Part shown: one piece after another, positions 24,790 to 33,966 of the stretch | Position numbering within the stretch: the first letter of the stretch is position 1 | Layout of the letters: every line of letters starts with the position of its first letter | Source of the DNA: Trogon surrucura | Taxonomy: Eukaryota > Chordata > Aves > Trogoniformes > Trogonidae | Direction of reading: 5' to 3' | Assembly: GCA_020746105.1 (NCBI GenBank) | Contig: CM036619.1 | Span: 54,234,635 to 54,298,634 of the forward strand | Length of the DNA stretch: 64,000 nucleotides | The notes under the pieces: generated by a model | What the model saw: the letters and a program-made list of their open reading frames with translations, nothing else | Told to the model about the DNA's origin: nothing | Databases searched by the model: none | Made by a program: the position numbers and the translations under genes

Positions 24790-24911
24790 GCAAGTGTTTA
24801 GCTTGATGATATATTGCATGATTAAAATGGGTTTTGAAAAACTTTTGAGCAGATTTGGAGAGAGACACCCATTAAAACTTAAGAGATGCCAAACACCTTA
24901 AAGAATAACAA
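24790..24911 (+). repeat. Duplicated ~110 bp segment, copy B (empty SINE site)
   Basis: Second copy of the segment at 22407-22695, 2.4 kb away in direct orientation. The sequence runs uninterrupted through AACTTTTGAGCAGATTTGG at the place where copy A carries the SINE, so it serves as a pre-insertion reference. It has 11 extra bases (ATGATATATTG) not in copy A. Confidence 0.85.
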
Positions 24912-25009
24912 AACAACTCTAACAACTCTGTTTTGATACCAAAAGCACAGTTTTCTTGTCTTGGCAGAAGAGATTTCATAAATAATTGAAGCAAAAATAT
25001 GTGCAAGAA

Positions 25010-25018
25010 GATAAACAT
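25010..25018 (+). repeat. Target-site duplication, left copy (GATAAACAT)
   Basis: GATAAACAT directly precedes the AGAATC tail of the insert at 25019 and is repeated exactly at 25125-25133. CR1-mobilised elements often lack obvious duplications, so a perfect 9-bp one is notable. Confidence 0.8.
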
Positions 25019-25124
25019 AGAATCATAGAATGGTCTAGGCTGGAAGAGACCTTAGAGATCATTTAATCCAACCTCACTGGTCATGGGCAGGGACGCCTCT
25101 CAACTAGATCAGGCAACACATGGG
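25019..25124 (-). mobile_element. 5'-truncated SINE or CR1 3' end with 9-bp TSD
   Basis: This is a minus-strand insert whose ~106 bases match the CR1-derived 3' part of the SINE at 22453-22632 almost throughout (GGGCAGGGACGCCTCTCAAC and ATCAGGCAACACATG on the plus strand). It stops just before the tRNA-like head would begin. It may therefore be a 5'-truncated SINE or a truncated copy of the partner CR1; the sequence cannot distinguish these. It is bracketed by GATAAACAT at 25010-25018 and 25125-25133. Confidence 0.85.
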
Positions 25125-25133
25125 GATAAACAT
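25125..25133 (+). repeat. Target-site duplication, right copy (GATAAACAT)
   Basis: Exact repeat of 25010-25018, adjoining the truncated 5' end of the insert at 25124. Confidence 0.8.
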
Positions 25134-25824
25134 CTTGTAATCTAAATTTATATTCCTTTGCATAACAAGTGACCACTTAGAAAAATAGCACAGATGAGTT
25201 TGAGTAACAATTGTAACACTGTTCAGAGCACTCAAAAAGCATAAAAAAAGGCATCCTTCGCATAACTGGAAGTTTTCTTAAGGATTTAGGAAAAGTCAAA
25301 ATGCTTGGGTGAAAGCATTTAATCCCTCTCTGCTTAATAAATGTTAGATTTGCATCAAAGATGCATTTGATATGAAAACAATCTATTTTCTTTTTTAGTA
25401 TGCTTCCAAGCACATCATTCAGAGTTTTGTGCAAAGTCAGAATGTGATATAAAGCCTAGTTGTTTTCCCCAAGATACAGGGGTGGAATCACACATTTAGA
25501 AACACTGTAAAATTAAATTTCAGTGTAATATGATTTTTTTTTTTTCCAAATTGTATTCAAGGCCAGACACAAGGAATAAATTAAAGTCCTTTTCAAAGTC
25601 AAGCTGTGCCCAGCCCATTATGAGTAGCAAAATTGGACATTAGAGCCTTTCCCATGCCTTTGTACATAATACAGGCTGTACAAGAATGAATAGAGACTGG
25701 TTCTTGTTACTGTAGTACTACCTGTAGCATCCCAGGCCATGAATTTCATGGATAAATATATTTATAAGCGAACTGTACCATCAGCTGTGGCTTGAAACTA
25801 TGTATTTGTCCTCTGTGACCTATC
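25134..25824. other. Unique AT-rich non-coding DNA
   Basis: Nothing recognisable. A T-run lies near 25535-25545, and an 85-codon minus frame at 25177-25434 has no recognised features. Confidence 0.55.
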
Positions 25825-26307
25825 ACAGAATCACAGAATGTTAGAGGTTGGAAGGGACCTCAAAAGATCATCTAGTCCAACCCCCTGCCAGAGCAGGACC
25901 ACCTACAGCAGAGCGCACAGGAACTCGTCCAGGCAGGTCTTGAATGTCTCCAGAGAAGGAGACTCCACAACCTCCCTGGGCAGCCTGTGCCAGTGCTCTG
26001 TCACCCTCACTGTGAAAAGGTTTTTTCTAATATTTTTATGGAACCTCCTATGTTCCAAGTTGCACCCATTGTCCCTTGTCCTGTCAATGGACACCACTGA
26101 AAAGAGCCTGGCTCCGTCCTCCTGACACTCGCCCTTGACATATTTATAAACATTTATGAGGCCACCCCTCAGCCTCCTCTTCTCCAAGCTAAAGAGACCC
26201 AGCTCCTTCAGCCTTTCCTCATAAGGGAGATGTTCCACTCCATCATCTCTGTGGCTCTGTGCTGGACTCTCTCAAGCAGCTCCCTGTCCTTCTTGAACTG
26301 AGGGGCC
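25825..26307 (-). mobile_element. CR1 LINE, 5'-truncated, about 480 bp
   Basis: Same subfamily as 5692-6736. The octamer tail is at 25825, followed by the 3' UTR and, on the minus strand, the ORF2 C-terminus ([20 protein letters not shown], the SIDRTRDNG region, and [20 protein letters not shown]). The 5' end breaks off at GAGGGGCC (26307). TATC occurs on both sides (25821-25824 and 26309-26312) and may be a 4-bp target duplication, but that is within chance. A frame break between the two halves of the RT fragment indicates decay. Confidence 0.94.
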
Positions 26308-26793
26308 TTATCTACGTGGTAGGTAGATGCACAAAGGTAACAGTAAGAGTAAGACTAACTTAAAAATGGTTATGTATGAAGTGTCTTTAATAAACATAAA
26401 AATGGAGAACCCTACTCAATAAAAGTTAAGAGGGGGCAGATAAGGAAGAAGAACAAAAGTATTCACCAAATCTTTCTTTAAGAGGTGCCTGAGCTGACCC
26501 CAGAGAAGGCCTATAGGTCTGTCCTAGAGAAGAGTGAGTTTGTAGAGAGGAATGAGAAATATCAAAAAAATTCACAGAAGTATATGAGCTAAATTTGAAA
26601 GTTCAAAACGCTTGGCTTTTTTCCCTGTTTTTGAACACAGTAATCCATAACAATTCTAAAAATAGTTATCTATTACTTGAGAAAGATAAAAAAAATCCAC
26701 TGGAAGACTTCAGGAAGGAAAAACATGCTCACAAAATCTGAATTTGCCAGGTCACAACAGCTGTTGTTAATAATCTTTCAAAATTCTGTAAGA
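26308..26793. other. Unique AT-rich non-coding DNA
   Basis: Short interval between two CR1 copies. No gene, repeat or signal recognised. Confidence 0.55.
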
Positions 26794-27176
26794 TCACAGA
26801 ATCACAGAATGGTTTGAGTCGGAAGGACTTTCACCTAGTTTCAACCCCTCTGCCATGGGCAGGGACATCTTGCACTAGACCAGGTTGCTCAAAACCCCAT
26901 CTTACCTGGCCTTGAACACTTTCAGGGAGGGGGCTTCCACAACTTCTCTGGGCAACTCATTGCAGCGTCTCACCACGTTTCTTCCTTACATCCAATCTAA
27001 ACCTACCCTCTTTCAGTTTAAAACCATTGCCCTTTGTCCTGTCACTACAGGCCCCAGTAAAAAGTCTCTCTTCATCTTTTCTATAAGGACCTTTTACATA
27101 CCAAAAGGGGCACAATCAGGTCTCCCCAGAGCCTTCTCTTCTCCGGACTGAACAACCCCAAGTCTCTCAGCCTTTC
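26794..27176 (-). mobile_element. Old CR1 LINE, 3' part (interrupted)
   Basis: Minus-strand CR1 of an older subfamily with the GGTTTGAGTCGGAAGG tail region, the TGCCATGGGCAGGGACATCT block and the ORF2 C-terminus. It runs to CTCTCAGCCTTTC at 27176, where a second CR1 has landed, and resumes at 27269. The two pieces join at the point expected from intact CR1 copies (AGCCTTTC|TTCATAGGAGAG). Multiple stops mean it is inactive. Confidence 0.9.
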
Positions 27177-27268
27177 ACAGAATCATAGAATGTTTTGGGA
27201 TGGAAGAGACCTTTTCAAGGTCATCTAGTCCAATCTCTCTGCAGTGACCAGAGACATTTTTAACTGTC
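27177..27268 (-). mobile_element. CR1 LINE 3' end nested in an older CR1
   Basis: A ~92-base CR1 tail (ACAGAATCATAGAATG, then the TCATCTAGTCCAATCTC block and the GACATTTTTAACTGT region) inserted into the older CR1 in the same orientation. It must be younger than its host. It is truncated within the 3' UTR/ORF2 end and has no coding capacity. Confidence 0.85.
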
Positions 27269-27537
27269 TTCATAGGAGAGTTGTCCCAGTCCTCTGGTCA
27301 TTTCTGTGGCCCTCCTATGGACCCGCTCAACCAGGTCCATGTCCTTCTTACACTGGGGACCCCAGAACTGGATGCAGTCGTACAGGTGGGGTCTCAGAAG
27401 AGCAGAGTACAGTGGGAGAATCACTGCCCTTGACTCGCTGGCCATGTTTTTTTTTTTATGCAGCCCAGGATACAATTGGTTTTCTGGGCTCCAAGTGCAC
27501 CTTGCTTGCTCACATCTAATTTTTTGTCTGTCAGTGC
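27269..27537 (-). mobile_element. Old CR1 LINE, 5' part (continuation)
   Basis: Continuation of the CR1 broken at 27176. Its minus-strand peptide retains ASESRAVILPLYSALLRPHL and VERVHRRATEMTRGL-type blocks typical of the CR1 ORF2 C-terminal half. A T-run at about 27448-27458 interrupts it. The 5' end fades out near 27537. Confidence 0.85.
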
Positions 27538-27547
27538 TACTGGATGT

Positions 27548-27650
27548 TACAACAGAAGCCTTCTCAATTATCTTCCAAAGATCTTGGGAGTTTGGGGAGG
27601 TTCCTGCCTACTGGAAGCTAGCTATTATTATTCCAGTTTACAAGAAGGGC
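27548..27650 (+). mobile_element. CR1 LINE scrap, N-terminal RT region, plus strand
   Basis: The plus-strand peptide contains SIIFQRSWEFGEVPAYWKLA followed by IIIPVYKKG. This matches the CR1 reverse transcriptase segment that precedes the catalytic motifs. Only about 100 bases remain. It is opposite in orientation to the CR1 at 26794-27537 and so is a separate insertion or rearranged piece. Confidence 0.75.
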
Positions 27651-27686
27651 TGTTGGTACAACCTCAGTTCCGGGGAAAAACTGCAT

Positions 27687-27848
27687 CTAACTGAAAGAAA
27701 CTTGGCTAGCTGAAAAGACAGGGAGTATGGCACCAAGGAAGACAAATTATGTCTTGGCCAGACTGAAGTAACAGCGTTGGCTTCTGCTGGTTTCTCTGGG
27801 ATGTGCCCATGTTTTAATGAGCTGCTGGTTGTCCCCTTCCACCAAAAA
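27687..27848 (+). repeat. 162-bp direct repeat, copy 1
   Basis: Runs from CTAACTGAAAGAAACTTGGC to TTCCACCAAAAA. It is repeated at 28244-28405 in the same orientation and at exactly the same length, with about 15 mismatches by eye (~91% identity) and no gaps. No reading frame or transposon family is recognised. TG...CA ends typical of LTRs are absent. Confidence 0.9.
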
Positions 27849-27861
27849 CTGAGCCTCAGCT

Positions 27862-27957
27862 TTTAAGAAGGATGTGAAGGTCCTAGAGTGTGTCCAGAGG
27901 AGGGCAACAAAGCTGGTGAAAGGGTTGGAAGGAATGTCCTATGAGGAGCTGCCAAAG
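27862..27957 (+). mobile_element. CR1 LINE scrap, C-terminal RT region, plus strand
   Basis: The plus-strand peptide KKDVKVLECVQRRATKLVKG continuing LEGMSYEELP is the CR1 ORF2 segment following the polymerase motifs. It lies between the two 162-bp repeats and is in the same orientation as the scrap at 27548-27650. In an intact CR1 the two segments are more than 1 kb apart, so the pair may be remnants of one internally deleted copy. Confidence 0.8.
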
Positions 27958-28243
27958 ACATTGTCATCAAAACAGATACATTTTAATCTGAACTGCTCTG
28001 GCTTAAATAAACATACAGAACTGTTTACAGAAAAGTCTCTTGAAGAAACAAATGCCTACTTTGAATTTGACACCAATTAATTCATTATGACATAAACAGC
28101 AGCAAAAATTGAATAATTATCTGCACAAATGAACACAACTCTGTATAGAAAGAAAAACCATAAGAAGAGATAACTGCAGAAAAACTGACCAGAGTTCACT
28201 TCAAAAGGCCAAATGATTACCCACGCACTGAACTGTTTTGCAG

Positions 28244-28405
28244 CTAACTGAAAGAAACTTGGCTTGCTGAAAGGACAGGGAGTACAGCACCAAGGAAGGC
28301 AAATTATGTCCTGGCCAGACTGAGGTATCAAAGTTGGTTTCTGCTAGATTCTCTGGGATGTGTCCATGTTTTAATGAGCTGCTGGTTGCCCCCTTCCACC
28401 AAAAA
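28244..28405 (+). repeat. 162-bp direct repeat, copy 2
   Basis: Second copy of 27687-27848, offset by 557 bases. An overlapping minus frame (28077-28331) is a chance frame. Both flanks differ completely from those of copy 1, so the duplicated unit is exactly this 162-base block. Confidence 0.9.
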
Positions 28406-30670
28406 TGGGGTAAAAATTCCTTCTGTGTGTAGGCCCTGAGAAAGAACAGACACCAGTACTTGTGTTTATTCCGTTGAGACTAAGTTTTATTTTATTCAGC
28501 ATTTTCACTGATGTGGTAGTACTTACATGCTGCCCAATCCATCAGCTGTGTTCCAGGGACTAGGAGAAATTTTTATTTTTGCAAAAACTATGTCCTCACA
28601 GGTGTCAATTTTAATGTTATGAAAAGGACACAACTAGATTTGGTTCGGGAGAATTTATCTGCTTTTTTTTTTCCTGCCTTTCTCAGATAGGTATGGACTT
28701 CTCTGGGTTTAAAGTGATTATACTGTGCTTGACTAGGATTTGCACTTACTTGCTCTTCTGAGTTGAGAGTAGAGGGAATTACCTCACAGTACCTCTTAAA
28801 CTCTGCTTGCATTATGGATTCATATAAATTGTGTTTCGCTCCAGTTGTGTAAGCTGTGTTTTACCCTCAGTAGCACTTGTGCTATTTCTATTGTTCACTC
28901 CTATGAGAGTTCTGACTAAAATGAATTTTCTGCTACTTTCATGTAGGAAAAAACCCCCACAAAATCTCCTTTCTCTCAAAGAAAAAAAATAGAAATTCTC
29001 GGTTAATACTAAAGTCAGTGTGGAAAAACAAATGGATGTTAAAAAACATTTACCAGCCATCATGTTCTAGATGACTGAGCATCACAGATATATGGGAATT
29101 TGACATTCCTCCTTTAGAAACAACTGTTAACCTTTCTGACATATATTAAATGTTGACATACGGTGACAAAAGTACAGCCAGCAAGAGCAGTACCTGAATA
29201 ATTCAACAACAGTCATAGCCAAAGAAGCTGAAAGAACTCATATTTAAAGTAGACTATAAGGATGTGTTCTTGGAGTTTCTCCTACAGTGATGTCACCTGA
29301 CACTATGCCACACTTGGTTTCTGCCAGCATAAATAAAAATAAAAAAGGTACGCTACTGCTTTGATTTTAGTGATAAATAAGATGACTTCTTTGTTGATTT
29401 TTTACAAAGTGAGTTTGTGACTTTATCCAATACTTCTGGTGAGACTGATTGGATAGAACGACTCCCAGGGGTAATGGCTGCTAATTTGACATTTCACAAA
29501 TGATCAGTACAGTGACACAGCTAACCAATTAAAGTTAAAATGAAAAATAATGGCTCAATACGTGCACAAATTATTTTCTATAAATATCTAAATTCCCAAC
29601 AAATTAGGGATTCTCTGAATGCCACGTGGAGTTAGTTGTGTCCTAAATTGTTTGTTCTAACAATGTTCATAATACAAAAAAATAATATTTAAGACAACAC
29701 GTGTTTTAAAAGGCCTGGTTTAAAACCAATCGAATTCAGTGATGAGTTTTCTGATTGGTTCTGAAATATGTTATAGTAGCTGCTTGAATATTCCCTTTTC
29801 CAAGGCTAAAAGACAGCATTTCAAAATTCAGTTAGAAAATTACTAAGCAGGCTCATTTGGCCACAAAAAAAACTTGAATAGGATTTGTTCTTATTTCTGT
29901 CAGCTAACATGCTAAGCTTAAGCCTACAACTATACACCTGGATTGCAGTCACAAAAATCCAGAGGACCTGAATGCTCATAACAAAAACATCCTCTTGGCC
30001 TGTAGCATAATGTCCTAAATGCATCCATTTATTGTTTTTAGAGTGAACTAGCAGTTTAGCCATCAAAAGAAACACTTTCCTATATGCCGCCTTTGCATGA
30101 CACATGAAAACTTACACATAGGCTTATACTCCCACATAAAATATACTTTTCTTTTTGCAAAGTAGTATTGGTAATTGCTAAACATATAATAACATACATT
30201 CATAGAACGTGACAAACACAGAATTCAAGCGTAGCCATGTCCTAAGGTCCCTACTTAGCTGAAAATACTAGTCACCTTTTAGGTTGATAGATCCTGGCTC
30301 CATGTGAATCCAGCCTATTCTGCAGAAAGGTTACCAACTCATTTCTCACCCTCCCCAAGCTCTGGGTTCAAGACGTTTTTAGTCCTTGCTTCCCCTTGTT
30401 TGCTCTTGAGAAAAATGGAACTACTCACTTTATAAGATGTAATGTTTGTTGAAACAATTCTCCTCTCCAGTCCTATAGGCATGACTAGAAGACATATTGC
30501 CTATTGCTGACAGTTGGCAAAATAATTTACTTTCCCAGGCTGACACTTCAGTAACTGTAGATGTACAAATGGATAAAGATAAATTCTTTAAAACTAGATA
30601 AAACTGCAATTTATTCAGCAAGAGATTGCAAAACTGTGACTATATTTTAAAAGGAGGAAAATAGGCTTAT
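28406..30670. other. Unique AT-rich non-coding DNA
   Basis: No gene or transposon recognised. A minus-strand stretch at 28750-28853 is open between a CACAG acceptor and a CAA|GTAAGT donor, but the acceptor tract is poor and it is described only as a low-weight finding. Confidence 0.5.
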
Positions 30671-30705
30671 TCATAGAATCATAGAATCATTTAGGCTGGG
30701 AAAGA
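30671..30705 (-). mobile_element. CR1 LINE 3' tip (~35 bp)
   Basis: TCATAGAATC ATAGAATCAT TTAGGCTGGG matches only the octamer tail and the first 3' UTR bases of a CR1. It is an extremely short 5'-truncated insertion, or the surviving end of one. Confidence 0.75.
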
Positions 30706-32595
30706 GCTGCAGAAGCACACAGCAAACACCTACAGCTAAGTTTCACAGAACTCACCTGCTTTTCCTATCAGAAATGTGAAGGAGAATGGTACAGAAAATA
30801 ACAGGAGCCAATTTTCCATTTGAAGAACACGGTGCAGAGTCAAAGAGGAAAAAATAATCCACTCAGTTACCATTCGAGTCCTGGGAATGAAACACGTGTA
30901 TGCCTGCAGCACTTTAACAACTCAGCAAAAATATGTTTGCATGTTAAATCATTTATTCCCTAGAATTACTTTGTAGGTCTATCAGGGAAAAGCAACCGAA
31001 ACTCTTCCTATCATGTGTCTCCCTCAATCTGAGAGTCCAGTAAGAGGCAATACTGCCACTTCTTCTGAAGCGTTCCTCGGGTAAGAGCCATTTCAGGTTA
31101 CTTCAGACTCTCCCAGTAGCCACACGTGGCAGAGGTACTAAAAGGAAGCACTGAGTGGCAGCCCCAGCCCAAACTGCCTTCTGGCAATACGAGGTTTCTC
31201 TGCAGTGTGTAGATGGTGGCTCCCCAGAGTCTCTCAGCAAAGTGGAACTGCACCTGCTTTCCATTGCAAACAACCACAAGAGCAAAGCCTCTCTGTTACC
31301 AAACCCTTAAGCCTGTGCACGTGTTTTTTTAGCTAAGTGTAGCACTAATGGTCTATACAACAGGAACAATTGCTGTTGGTAATTAGCACTGTTCAAGTTG
31401 GGTTTTAGAAAACTGCCTTTTCCTATGAGCAATCCTGCCACCTATGAGCAGAAGCTTGAAACATCTCCACAGACTCCCTTGATGTGTTACAGCTATACCT
31501 AGAATTTGGACAGGAGTGGTACTTGCCTACAAGCAGCCTTCTCACTGTTTCCAGGTGGCCTGATGTTTATGAGCTAAGAAAACTTGAAGTTCATTATATT
31601 GAGAATCACAGCCAAGGATATCTGTGCACTGAAATAACACTTGTGGTTTGCATATTGTTGTTGATTCTTTATTGCTTTGGACAGTAGATATAAAAAACTG
31701 GTTGCCATCTGCCTGCCTCATAGAAGCAATCGTATATTTATCATACCTAGTGTACTAACAACTACTCAAGTGATTAATTAACCTTACTTAGCCTATAAAT
31801 AAACAAACCCCTCAGTGTCACTGCACCTAGAAGAGCTGCTCCTCTAGTGTTGGAAAAACATGTCTCTTGAAAGCAAGGGTATTAAGTTTGGTCTGATAGG
31901 AAGCCACTCAGATTTCACTGTACCACTTTTCAAACAATCCTCCATTTAAATCACTGTGTAGTTACATTTTTCACACAAGTTTTGAATATTCTGTTGTTCT
32001 GAGCAGCATCACAGACTAGCAACCTAGCAGAACATTCCTCTATCTGCTATGGATAAAAAAAAATGGTTGGCTATGGCAACTCACCTAACCATAGCTCTAA
32101 TAGAATATATTTTATATTTTTCATTTCAAGTACTGCTGAACTTGTGGCAACTTTCCAAGCCAATTAACATCCAGAGGAATAAGAAAACAACTATGTATTA
32201 AACAAGTTCAATCCTGCATTTTACATTTATAGGCTTTCATGGTTTTAAACTGATTTTTTTTAATTACCTTTTTTAAGGTTGCTGAAAGCTTGCTCTGTGT
32301 AGAACACATTCCATATTTCAAATATATCACAGAATAATCGTTACAACAGCTGTACAGTCTCACTTAGGGAATTGTTCCAAAGCTGTTGAGAGGTGAAGAG
32401 TGCTGAAAAGTGAAATCTTAAAATACTCTCAAGCTGGAGAGGTTCCTCTGCTTCTGAAGACTGGTAGTTTAGCTCAAGGTTTTATCTTGACAACAACACG
32501 TGATTTACCAATCTTTTGCCATCTTTTTCCTTTTTATTTATGAAATTATGATAGTCATTTTATGTGCCAAGGTAATTAAATGTAACACAGCGAGC
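30706..32595. other. Unique DNA with a weak candidate exon
   Basis: A mildly GC-richer patch at 30980-31290 includes a plus-strand frame at 30977-31080 bounded by TTTGTAG and CGG|GTAAGA (see findings). No transposon or RNA gene recognised. Confidence 0.5.
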
Positions 32596-32657
32596 TGTGG
32601 GACTAGATGATCTTAGAGGTATTTTCCAGCCTTAATGATTCTATGATTCTATGATTG
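32596..32657 (+). mobile_element. CR1 LINE 3' tip (~60 bp)
   Basis: GGGACTAGATGATCTTAGAG, degraded 3' UTR, then three ATTCTATG-type octamers ending near 32657. Plus orientation, 5'-truncated to the 3' UTR. Confidence 0.88.
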
Positions 32658-33844
32658 TGAATTTATAAAATAGGTAATAAAATGGGTGATAAAAGAGTAA
32701 CAAACCTCCAGTACTGTTGCATAAATCTAGGCTTTACACGTTTTCCCATTCCATCTTGGTACATGTCCCGTTTCCGACCTGTACTGAAATTTATTTTTTT
32801 TCCACATTAGTCACAGAGAGTACAATGACAAAGCATAGTAAAGCAGTTCCAATTTATAGAGCATTGGACAGACTGGTTACAACTCCTTGACGGTTACTAC
32901 TGACTACCCAATCAGCAGCAAATCTAGCTTAAAATAATTTTTTGTTTAATAAAGTACACATGAATCCTACTGTCCATTAATACATAGTCACAAAACACTG
33001 ACCCACCTCAGCCTCCTCTTTAAAGATGTACTCCTTATTTAGGAGGGTACCTATGCTACAATGATTTTATTCTCCTTCTTACAGAGTATTTCTAAGATTT
33101 TAAACTGCATTCTCAGTACATAAAGGAAATGCCCTTTCTCTTTGCCCCAGTGAAAACCACAAAAAACCCTAAAGCCAGTTTTTGTGGTAGAATGTACATA
33201 TACTGCTTTTACAGAGTCAGATTTCCCTCAAATATATGAGAAAGAAAATAACTAAAACCTGTGTAATTTAACCAACAGCTTTTATGAAACAGTCTCAGAA
33301 GAATTTGAAAGCAGCACAATAAATCCACCCAGCAATGCTACTGAACTTCATACTCAGAACTCGGTAAGGTCTCTGAAATCTTAAAGCAGCAGCTGGCACT
33401 ACCCAGTTTTAAAAGAAAAAAAGGGAGGGAGAACACAAAAATGTCCTCTTTTATATTTTCTCTTTGTTCAGAACAGATTTTACACTGTACCTGAGTGACC
33501 TGAACACCTAGAAGAGCATGCACTAAAGCAGGCAGGAGAAACAAGAGGAACTGTGGAAGAGTATTCAACAGTGGGAGAGACACGGTGGACAAATATCAGA
33601 CAAATTAAAGATGAGGGCAGAGGAAGGAAAACCCCAGCCCATTCCCAAAATCACCACAATGATGTCTTCATTGCTGAGAAAACCAGGTCACGGGGAGAAG
33701 GATGAGCACAAGGTAGTCTTCATGGGGAATGCCCTAAGCACTCAGTGCCTAATGCTAAAGTCTATAACACTATAAACTCCTAAAGCAGATCAAAAGGAAA
33801 CACTGTAGATATTTTGCTGTAGTATTTTGCTGTATTTTGTTGCT

Positions 33845-33966
33845 TTAAAATGGAATCTGTATGATGTTTATGTGGATTGATATTTCCTGATGAATATTTG
33901 AACTATTAAAATGGAATCTGTATGATGTTTATGTGGATTGATATTTCCTGATTAATATTTGAACTA
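33845..33966 (+). repeat. 61-bp tandem duplication, two copies
   Basis: Units 33845-33905 and 33906-33966 start TTAAAATGGAATCTGTATGA and end AATATTTGAACTA. They differ at one of 61 positions (GATGAA versus GATTAA). The near-identity implies a recent event or an allele that may vary between individuals. Just upstream, TATTTTGCTG-like words repeat at 33810-33842. Confidence 0.95.

Noticed and set aside
27306..27713. 135-codon plus frame
   Set aside because: It joins an antisense CR1 shadow to a plus-strand CR1 scrap and is not a gene.
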